Assembly: GCA_025526935.1 (NCBI GenBank) | Contig: JAHLKD010000085.1 | Coordinates: forward strand, 124,001-188,000 | Direction of reading: 5' to 3' | DNA: 64,000 bases | Source of the DNA: Cladochytrium replicatum | Lineage: Eukaryota; Chytridiomycota; Chytridiomycetes; Cladochytriales; Cladochytriaceae | Part shown: positions 1 to 8,742 of the stretch, one piece after another | How the letters are laid out: the number at the start of each line of letters is the position of its first letter | Numbering within the stretch: position 1 is the stretch's first letter | Translations under genes and position numbers: made by a program | Notes under the pieces: generated by a model | Databases searched by the model: none | What the model saw: only the letters and a program-made list of their open reading frames with translations | What the model was told of the DNA's origin: nothing

Positions 1-215
1 TCCACAACAATAATATTTCAAAATGTGTGATATCCCATTTGTTCGAACACACTAAAAAATAAGTAATAAACATATCCAATTACAAATTAGAACAGCTGCC
101 TTCCTGCTGTTGCCATGCCCTGTACTGCCCTAACGCCTACAATGGTGGTAATGATGTGTTCTTTTTTTAAGTACAACCTTTTTCTGTGTGATCTCCAAGC
201 CAACCAAAATCCCAA

Positions 216-2137
216 ATGGTCTCGAACACCCACGAAACGTCTGGCATCGCGGCCACATGGGAAGCTTTCAAGGCTGCCTTGCCCGACACCGGCCGCATCG
301 GCACTGTCGCTGCTGACCTGTTCGCTGACGACGCCGCCTATGTTTGCGTGCCGACCGGGGCTGGAGCCTCAGGCAACGCCGATATCGTTACGTTCTTGAG
401 GAAGGTTGCTTCGCAGTCTTCGGTTGTCGAGAGCGAGCAGGTGCGTTGCTGGATCGATTGAGAGTGGGCTCTCGAAAATTGTTTTTGCATTTACGATGCT
501 CATTTTTGGGCGATGTAGATTATTGGAAGAGCCGTTGGACCGAGCACGGTCGTCGAAGAGGCTATCCTTATCTTCACTCATGAGAGCGTGCTTGACTGGA
601 TTCTTCCTGAGGTGAAGGCTACCCGCAAGCGTGTTGTGGTCCCTTTGGTAAGTCCCCTGACTCCCCGGCACATGCACGACTACCTCCATTTGAAAATGCT
701 TGGAACCTGGCAATCGTGAGCCTGCTTTTCACTTGTGATTTGCTAACATCATTTTCACCAATCTTTCTCCTTTTATATTGTGATTGAACACCTTTGGCAG
801 ATCACCGCCGCCAACTTTAACGAGTACGGCAAGATTGCGTCAATCCGAAAGTACTGGGACCAGGGCTCCGTCCTTCGCCAGCTAGGAATTCTCCCCACCA
901 CGATGTTCTGCAAGGCAAACTCGTCCGAAACCACCCTCCCCATTCTCGGCCCTCGCATCGTTGACAAACTCCAGAACGCTGTGAACAATGTAGTCGCAAT
1001 CGAGTTGCCCGAAGAGCCTGTCTCCAGGGTAAACAGCAGCTGTGAACATCATCAATCTTTTCCGGCTTTCTGACACCTATCCAAAATTTACAGCCATCAA
1101 CTGCCCCTGCCGCAGAACGTAACGACTCCCCTCGTCGCCGCCACCAACCCGTGACAGGCATCCTCCCCCAAGGATCCGATGACGTCCCCGTGCGTCCCAA
1201 CACCTCCCGCCAGCACAAGAACTCCTCGAGCATCCTCGCCTCCGACGGCCCCCTGGGTTCCGACGACCCTGGCGCCTCTCCTGGCCGCGTCCGCCCCTCG
1301 ACACGCGTGGCCCAAGTCCCCGGCGGCCGCTCCAACAACATCTTTGAAATCGGCTCCGACCCTCTCCCTCTCAAAACCTCCGTGCCGATCGACCCCCGGC
1401 GCTTCCAGACCCAGATCGCGCTCTACGACGACTCTTCTGCGCCCGCCGAGCCAGTCTCGAAGCCCGGGAACCGTCGCGACCCGAACTGGAACGCTGAGGA
1501 CGCGGCCGCGACCGGGGCGGCAAGCGAGAAGGTGAGGGATGCGAAACCGCCAGGGATGGCGAAAGCGCCGAGCGCGAACGCGTCGCAGTGGAGCATTGGA
1601 CACGGAGAGTCGAACCTGGCGCCTGTGCACACGGGGAAGCGGATGGGACCCGTGTATGCGAATGAGAGCCATTGGTCGCTTGGGGTTCAATCCGTTGCAC
1701 CCGCACCCCCAGCTGCGACCGCCCCGGCGGTTCCTGTCGCAAGCGAGCCCGCGAATGTCGAAGATGTTGAGGAGGAGCCAGTTGCCGAGCCTGAGCAGGA
1801 AGAGGAAGAGGAGCGCGTCGAGGAAGTTGTTGCGCCGCAGCAGGAGAATCCCGAGGAGGAGGAAGCGGTTGAGTATGCGTCTGTGGAAGAGAGCGTGATT
1901 CCGGGAGTAAAGTCGCCGGCTACGCCTGTGAAGAGCGGCTTGTTGTTTGGCGCGGACGAGCCGATTGCGAGGCCGAACAGACGAGACCCGAACGCGCGCA
2001 GCGAGTTTATGCAGAGCCGTCCTTCAGCGCGGTAGGTTTTAAAGGGATGGAGGGAGAAGGGATTTTGCAAACTAAATTTTGCTTGTTGCAGTGTGATGGC
2101 ACCTCCCGGTGGTAACTCGACTATCAGCCTTGGATAA
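216..2137 (+). CDS. NTF2/SnoaL-like protein with Jupiter-type C-terminal motifs
   Basis: Five coding exons fit one frame: 216-440, 519-647, 801-1028, 1094-2031 and 2092-2137, giving about 521 aa. All introns are GT-AG. Residues 1 to about 165 form an NTF2-like/SnoaL fold, recognised by the exon-2 pattern VVEEAILIFTHESVLDWILP and the exon-3 pattern KYWDQGSVLRQLGIL, which I know from fungal SnoaL-like proteins of this type. The rest is disordered, acidic around residues 430-460, and carries spaced motifs: RVAQVPGGRSNNIF, GHGESN, two NRRDPN and, across the last intron, SARVMAPPGGNSTISLG. The last motif resembles the PPGG-(S/N) repeat of Jupiter/HN1 (JPT1) microtubule-associated proteins. The final 46-nt exon is needed to complete it. 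A role in microtubule or scaffold binding is inference; the enzymatic role of the NTF2-like part is unknown. Confidence is high that the gene is real and moderate for the C-terminal assignment. Confidence 0.85.
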
Positions 2138-2890
2138 GAGATTTACGAGATCTGGATGGAGTATGGTGCGATAGGATTTTGCTTATTTGTGTTTTGGAAT
2201 CTGAAAGCGTTTTTCAAACCAGGACGACCACGAAACGCGATATATTTCAGAATCCTTCTTAGACTTTCTACTTTTTTTCTTCGCTCTTGAGCAACTGCAG
2301 TCTGAATCCCATTCCTTTGAAAAATGTTCGGTAAATGAGAAACGAAAACAAAAAGCATCGTCAAGCGAATTTTATCTTTTTACAGGGTTTCTGTTTTGTG
2401 CCATGTTTTTTGTTCGCTGCTGTTTATGCTATTTTGCCGAGTGTTTCCATTTGGGATGATTCTGCGTCTCCTTTGTTCTTGATATGGCTTTCGGTTGTTA
2501 CTTTGAAACTAGAGTGGGGATGGGCATACAGCTATTTTTGAAGCGATTGAGGACCTCTTTTGTTGCAGTCTGAGTGTCGAATTTTCATTGCATTTTAACC
2601 GAAACTCGACTCGGTGGTGCCGAGCACAAGTTGCGGGCAAACGACGGCACTACGCTCCAGCTCACTTCCGCATGTTCCGATGACTAATAATATACAGTAA
2701 TACCCGTACTGCGACCAATCCGTCCCTGAGATCGTGCTCTTTGCCAAGTCGGTCCCACCTTCCATCTTTGGACATATGTGTCACTCATTCGTGCTCACTG
2801 GATCCTCCGCCCTGATCCCCCTTCCAGCAATAAAACCCGCTCCTCCTCTCTGCACCCAACAATCCCCACTCCCATTCTCAACTCAATAAA
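2138..2890. other. Intergenic, no gene seen
   Basis: AT-rich 3' flank of the NTF2-like gene, then the upstream region of the next gene. Open frames here are short and have no recognisable domain. A CAATAAAA string near 2828 and a pyrimidine-rich leader just before 2891 are the only promoter-like signs. Confidence 0.6.
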
Positions 2891-4073
2891 ATGACCAAAG
2901 ACGACCACCTCCCTGACCACTTCCCCTCCGTCGACGCTCCCCCTAACTACGCTCTCCACGCCTCCTCCTCAGGCTACCTCGTCAAATACGCCCTGAGTGG
3001 TGCAAAGAATCTCCCGCCCGGAACAGCTGCCTACCACGTCGTCCACCATGACGAGAACCACGAGAGTATCGGTGGCGCGGAAAAATATGTTGTAACAAGG
3101 ATGAAGCAGAGCGGGACGATCGCGGGGAACGAGGCAGCGAGCTCGGATAAGAAGGGACATGATCTTGAGGATGACGTCGAAGTGCCGTATTTGGTATGTG
3201 AGGATGGCTGGTGATTCGGATAAATGTGCTGATGAAGTGGGAATGGCTGTAGGTGACGCTGTCGAATCCCGTTACGAACGAACCCATTTTCAGGGCTGAT
3301 GCTGTAAGTTACACAGTGTAATTCACATGAATTCCTCGTTCTAACTTAATGCTCAGCCCACGGCATTTGATCTATGGGAACACACCAGCAAAGTCGGCGT
3401 CGAGGGCGGGCACCTTGCCGTGCACTACGCCGATCTGCACCACAGTGACCTGCGCACCCCCCAGCCCTGGCACAGTATTGCATTCAAAATCGACAAGGCT
3501 CACGCGCGGTTCGTGATGACGCTTCCGCCTGCACCCGGCGCGTCCTCCGACACCGGGATTCTCGCCGAGCACTTCCACGTCGAGCCGGCGATGGCGGAAG
3601 AGCTGAAGCAGGGGAGCGTGTTCTGGCAGGTTGTGCCGCCGCACGGATCATCGGAAAAAAGCAAGGAGACTGGGTTGAAAGAGGTTAAGAATGAGTGGTT
3701 CTGGATGGTGCTCAAGGCGGTTTCAAATGATAACAAGAGTGAGGTGAGAAGTGCACTCCTTAAATTCTTGCTTGGATTGAATATTGACGGGATGACTTTT
3801 TAGGAGGATATTCTGGCTTATGCGAAGATCAGGACGACGCATACCCAGGAGGTCTTTGTGGACTTGTTTGACCCACCGCTGGTTCAGGTGGCCCAGGACA
3901 TTCGCAAAAAGTCCAAGGAGCAACATGCGGCAACGGCGACCGAGGGCCGACCGCATCGGATTCAGGAGCATGTCGTTGTTGCTACGGCATGGATGCTCGG
4001 CGATCTTGTGCGGCAGCGCGTGATTGCCGTCGGCGTGGTCCCGTCGGACTCGAACAAGTGCATGATTTTGTGA
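2891..4073 (+). CDS. Uncharacterised protein with C-terminal CaaX box
   Basis: Four exons join in frame: 2891-3193, 3253-3303, 3357-3743 and 3804-4073 (336 aa), with short GT-AG introns of 53-60 nt. I do not recognise the family. The protein has no signal peptide or membrane segment. The middle part (about residues 120-245) reads as a globular beta/alpha domain with tryptophans (HSIAFKIDKAHARFVM, NEWFWMVLKAVS). The C-terminal exon is helical and ends NKCMIL followed directly by the stop. C-M-I-L fits a CaaX prenylation signal with Leu in the last position, typical of geranylgeranylation by GGTase-I, so membrane attachment is a reasonable inference. The start is the first ATG after a C-rich leader (CAATCCCCACTCCC). 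Codon use is GC-rich like the NTF2-like neighbour. Coding status is well supported by conserved frame across three introns. Confidence 0.8.
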
Positions 4074-4689
4074 TCTAGCCCGGTGTTTGTGTGCTGGCAG
4101 TCTTTGTTCTCCATTGCGTTATGCTACGGTGCGAGGTTACGATTAATGATTGTATTTTTTGCTTGTGATTACACCTGATAACTAACGTGTGAATACATAA
4201 TTCTCTTTTAAGGAACCGCTCTTCATAGACCCGCTGTTGGATATCCACCAAGCAAGGACACTCTTGCCTGCACACCAAAAGATACAACCCTCACATCCAG
4301 CAGTCGCTCGAACAACCTCCTAACGATGATATTCGTATTGGAGATGTGGTAAACGCTTGTGGGACAAGCTCGCGCGCACGTAGCTTCGGACCTGGAGACA
4401 ACCTTTATTAGCAGCGAACAGCGTGGCGGACAATCGCAAATGGAGATCAAGTCATTGCATACACTCAGCTCAACGCGAATGGGATCTCTCCTCTCGGTGG
4501 TATGATCAAGCTCCGGAGAACGAACGTGTACACCCGGATCAGGAGCAAGTCATTGTTGGACCGATCAAGCCGCCCACCTGCAGAGGCGCAATCTACGCCA
4601 CGCAGCACACAGCAACTCTGGAGTCCTGGTAGTATGCCCCCTGAAAACCAAAGATCTAGCATTTGAGTTCAGTCAAGATGCCATGCGAG

Positions 4690-5050
4690 AGATAGGACTC
4701 CTTACTGGCAAGGAGGAGCAAGTGGTTGTCACCGACAACGCACAAGAAATGATTTCAAAAGTGCGAGGCATGGCCACGCAAGCGCGGCATCCAACATAAC
4801 ACTACCATGCCGTACACCCCGATGCAAAATGGACCTGTCGAGCGAGCAAATTGGACCCTCTAAAATCTTACACAAGCTATGTTAGATGAGGCGGGAGTGA
4901 ACAGCAATCTGTGGGGCGAGGATGGAAACAGCATGTTACTTAAACAACCAGCTTCCACGCAAGAGGGGCAACAAGAGGATTATGCCATTAGAGGCCGCGA
5001 CAGGCAGGAAACCACTTTGTTTTAGCAGTCGCAGACACGAAATCTGAACG
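4690..5050 (+). mobile_element. Copia-type retrotransposon fragment (integrase), decayed
   Basis: Reading + with frame changes gives a Copia-type integrase: LLTGKEEQVVVTDNAQE, then HNTTMPYTPMQNGPVERAN (the TPxQNGxxER signature), then sequence matching the end of the integrase core. Stops and frameshifts interrupt it. The stretch about 4690-5045 is homologous, in reverse, to 5125-5470. No LTRs could be recognised. Sequence 4200-4690 is probably an older part of the same insertion but I cannot align it. Confidence 0.7.
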
Positions 5051-6390
5051 CTTTGTATCCGACAGAGATTCCTGGGATAGCTCGATTCGCTTGCTTGGAT
5101 GGGAAGTTATCGTGGACGTATGCCACGCGTCCCCAGGTCTGCTGTTTGCTGACATTTGGTTTCTTGCCTGTCGCGTTCTCTAATGGCATAATCCTCTTGT
5201 TGCCGATCCTGCGCGGGAGCCAGTGTTTAGGTAACATGGTGTTATCATTGCCTCGCCTCACAGCTTGCTGTTCACTCCCGCCTCATCTAGCCTGTGTAAA
5301 ACTTTGGAGGGTCCATTTCACTTGTTTGATGGGTCCGTTCTGTATCTGGGTGTACGGCATGGTAGTGTTGTGTTGGATGCTGCGCTTGCATGCCCATGCT
5401 TCGTACTTTTGAAATCAATTCTTGTGCATTGTCGGTGGCAACCACTTCGACTTTCTTGCCAGTAAGGAGTCGTATCTCTCACACGGCCATCTCCATTCCT
5501 TCAACTAACTTCTGGGCCTTCTCTATCCGATTGAATCCGGCGTGTCCAAACTTTTGTATGCCAACTGATGAGATCGGCTGTTGCGTTGTTACGCTCTACC
5601 TCCCTTACGATTGATCGGGACAGATCAAGAGCGAACAAGTCACAACATGTCTTATTGAACTCCATGACTTTCACGCTGTTGCAACTGATCTGCATCTTCT
5701 TTCCAGCACTGTAGAGCTTGAGACGGTGTTGCATGAGTTGATTCCATGATACCAAGTTGTCCGATAGGTTTGGAGCGAAGTACAGTTCACTAAGGATCAT
5801 CTCCCTCTCCCGCCCTCCAACTGATACCAGCAATTGAACTTTTCCGATGCATATCTGCTGGCTCAACATTGAAGGTATTCACCACTGGATTGAACTCAGG
5901 AGGGAGTGATGCAAGGATATACATCAGTTGCTCTTCGCTGCTAATTTTGACGCAGATCACTGCAAGCTGCTGGATGTAGTCTTGCAGCTTCAAAACGACA
6001 ACGCGGAGGTCACCAGATTCCAGGAGTGTCATGATGAGCTGGCGCCAGAGCTTCCCCTTGCTTGAGAGCGATCCGCCCTGAGCGAATTGAGCTTCTCCAG
6101 CATTGCTTTGGCCGTAGGCTCCTCATCCACAAAGTTGAGGGCAACGTCGTAAGTCGTTCCAGGATATGGCTATGTTGTCCTTGAGTGCTTGTTTGAGCTA
6201 TTCCTTGTGCTTTGCGAAAACCTCGTCGGAGCTTCCTGCTGGTGGAGCTTCTGGGAGACCATTCTCCACAACATCGAAAAGTTCTTTTCCCTGCAGATAT
6301 GCAACGAGTTGTTTGCGCCAGGTGTGATAGTTCTCGCCCTTGAAGATATGCTTGTTTCGAGCTTAGACTGTCCTCAGTGGTCATGGTGGA
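5022..6390 (-). mobile_element. Copia-type retrotransposon fragment (gag-protease-integrase), decayed
   Basis: Read on the minus strand from 6384 down. The gag start (MTTEDSLSSK) is followed one frame over by FKGENYHTWRKQLVAYLQGK, a UBN2/Copia gag pattern. Next come LASLPPEFNPVVNTF near 5950, the post-protease motif LYFAPNLSDNLVSWNQL near 5780, and integrase-like sequence to 5022 (RRIGNKRIMPLENATGKKP, GISVGYKAFRF). Several frameshifts and stops make it non-autonomous. It converges with the + strand fragment at about 5050-5120, so the two form an inverted pair. Confidence 0.75.
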
Positions 6391-6550
6391 GGTTGGTGTG
6401 GGTATGGTGTTGTTGCGGGGTTTTCCTTGTAGATGTTTTTGAAAAGATGAAATCGAACTGTAAAGGTCATGGTGGAGGTTGGTGTGGGTATGGTGTTGTT
6501 GCGGGGTTTTCCTTGTAGATGTTTTTGAAAAGATGAAATCGAACTGTAAA
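6379..6550. repeat. Tandem duplication, 2 x 86 bp
   Basis: The 86-bp unit starting GGTCATGGTGGAGGTTGG and ending GAACTGTAAA occurs twice head to tail (6379-6464 and 6465-6550), apparently without differences. The first copy includes the gag initiation codon of the adjacent Copia fragment. Confidence 0.9.
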
Positions 6551-7146
6551 GCGTGATGGTTAAAACTGATGGCAATAGAGTGAGGTTGATGAGTCAGAAC
6601 TAACCACTGCTACCAAGTTGAGTTTTGGAAAAAGGAGGATTGGGTGAAAGATCTTCAAGTACATTGAGGGGCATGAGCTCCGCTTTTAAATCGGTCCAAA
6701 GTGCTAGAATCTTCCCCAACATAAAATCCTGCACATTCCATCAAGTTTCCATCACGTTCCCTTAAACTAAAGCTTGTATGAAATAGCGAATAAAGTAAAC
6801 AAATGGAGTTCAGCTTTCAGAACAAACTTAGTGTAGTGGTTGCACCTCCGCCCAACCAGTGGAAGGGTTTCCTTTCGTACATCGACAAAACCTTTTTACG
6901 CTGCGAGTTTTCGCTTCTTTGCTAAAAAAGCTTTTATGAAGAAAATTATAATTCAACAATTCGTGAACGGGAACGGTTGTTTCAAGCTCGCAGATACGGC
7001 CGTGTCTTCTGGAGGTGTATTTTATGGGTAGTCCATGTCAATAAGTTCGTATGCCATTTGACTTTGCGAGGTTTGAATCACGCAAACAAAATTGTACACT
7101 CCGTCAGCGATAGCGAATCACCTCACCGATTCGAAGAGATCCCTCC
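6551..7146. other. Unassigned intergenic sequence
   Basis: AT-rich sequence between the Copia remnant and the racemase relic. Open frames of 60-110 codons overlap here but none shows a domain or splice-consistent continuation. Confidence 0.5.
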
Positions 7147-7236
7147 GCCGCTGCTTCCCCAGTCGTCCCAGTTCCCCCCCAGTCGTCACAGGCCGCTGCT
7201 TCCCCAGTCGTCCCAGTTCCCCCCCAGTCGTCACAG
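7147..7236. repeat. Tandem duplication, 2 x 45 bp
   Basis: A C-rich 45-bp unit (CCGCTGCTTCCCCAGTCGTC...CACAGG) is present twice in succession just upstream of the racemase-like relic. In one frame it encodes ASPVVPVPPQSSQ twice, so it may have been a Pro/Ser-rich linker or leader. Confidence 0.85.
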
Positions 7237-7870
7237 GCACCCACCGCCTCCTCGTCATCAACCCCAACACCTCCACCTCAATGACAGAAGCCCTCCATCC
7301 CCCTCATCGCCTCGCTGAACCACGCAAACCTACATACGACCTACCTCACAGCACCCCTCGAAGGCCCGCACCCCCATCGACCAAGCACCATCACAACAAC
7401 ATACATCGTCCCAACCCTCCTCCCGCACCTCCTACCTCGCAAACCACGACGCCTTCCTATTGAACTAACACTAATTCTATACAAAGGTTGAGTTGTACCA
7501 GAACCAGGTAAATAATCTTAAAAAGCTTGGTAATTGGTAAAGAAGGAAACTATTGATAAGAAGCCGGATTTTTAAACAAGATTGAATTTTTACATTAAAC
7601 AATGATTTCGAAAGCTTTAATCAACTGAACCGCAGGGACACTGGGGGCGTGTGGGATCGTGGCGACGGGGATGGTGTGGGCAAGGGCGGTTGGGGAGATG
7701 GCTGCGGGGAAGAGGAATTTGCAGGGGCCGAGTCGACGGGGTTGAGTGCGTATGAGTTGCATGCGTTGGATGCTGGGGAGGTGAAGAGGGCGATCACGGC
7801 TGCGACGAGGGCCAGATCGGGGTATCTCTTCTGCCAATGCGATGACTTTCTCTTTGATGTTGGTAGGCAT
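7237..7870 (+). pseudogene. Asp/Glu/hydantoin racemase-like pseudogene
   Basis: Two pieces of one family lie in order. At 7240-7310 the frame reads THRLLVINPNTSTSMTEAL, the canonical start of the Asp/Glu/hydantoin racemase family (Dcg1-like). It continues after a shift with LIASLNHANLHTTYLTAPLE and, in a third frame, SSRTSYLANHDAFLLN, ending in a stop at 7463. At 7640-7800 the C-terminal half reappears: GIVATGMVW in one frame and FAGAESTGLSAYELHALDAG in another. The middle, which should carry the first catalytic Cys (CYSDHPL-type motif), is absent, and at least three frameshifts are present. The gene is therefore dead. Confidence 0.65.
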
Positions 7871-7889
7871 GCGTTGGCGACAAGTTAAT

Positions 7890-8742
7890 GACATGCTTGG
7901 AGATTGAAAGACGATAGAAAGTAAATGTCGCTATTTTGCTGTTCCCTTTTCCATTATTCAGCTTGCGTGGTGCTGAAGAACGTTTGTGAGTTTGGATGTG
8001 GCAACTTCAATTTTCGTACCTTTGGCGCGCTCGATCCATTCTTTATCTCCTCCGGAGGGCTAAAAGACAGAGATTCAGGATCAAATGAACAAGAATAGAC
8101 GATAAGGCTTACCAGTGAGTTTCGGTCTTCTTAGGCACACAGAATAGTTCAAATTAAGAGGGGAAAAGTAACTGAAAAGATCCGCTGATTTCTGGGCACC
8201 ATTTAACCATAGTTTCGCATCCGCCTTGTAAACTAGGTTCAGATTTGAATGCAAACAGACGTAAAAACCACATGGTATGGTGGTATGGCGACTCGGGGAT
8301 ACCATAAGGTGTGGGAACACAGATCAGAGCGTTCTATAAATCACCAGCTTTCTTTGAACAGCTTGGATCACTTTTTAACACCTATTTTGTGTCTTTCATG
8401 TCTCTTTACTCGATCGATGGGATGGCAGGTCTGGTCGAACATTGAATGGATGGGCGGAATGAGCGCTTGTCGCCGAGCATATCGAGGGGACCCTTCATAG
8501 CTGGTGAGCCGGAACTGGCGAAATTTGTAAGTGCCCTGAGGTGGCCATTTCGGCGAATTGATGCCAAAGTCGCTCCCGGTCAAAAAATTTGATGTACTAG
8601 TGTGCCTTCCACTCGAGAAATCCATTTGGTTTCCTGTCGCACCCAGCAGCTCACCTCCGATCGTCCCGCTTTGATTTGATCCGCGTTTGTGCCCACTTTG
8701 TTCCCACGCACGGATCCAAGCCACCGCCCAACTCTCCACCGA
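7890..8742. other. Intergenic, no gene seen
   Basis: Upstream region of the Swc2-like gene. Overlapping minus-strand frames (8368-8739) have no recognisable domain and appear to be chance. Confidence 0.5.

Noticed and set aside
817-1742. Long minus-strand frames opposite the NTF2-like gene
   Set aside because: They are GC-rich shadows of the plus-strand exons, with low-complexity Arg/Ser composition and no domain.
7092-7463. A 123-codon Pro/Ser-rich frame as a gene
   Set aside because: It is one of three frames over a tandem duplication and a frameshifted racemase relic, with no codon bias or splice support.
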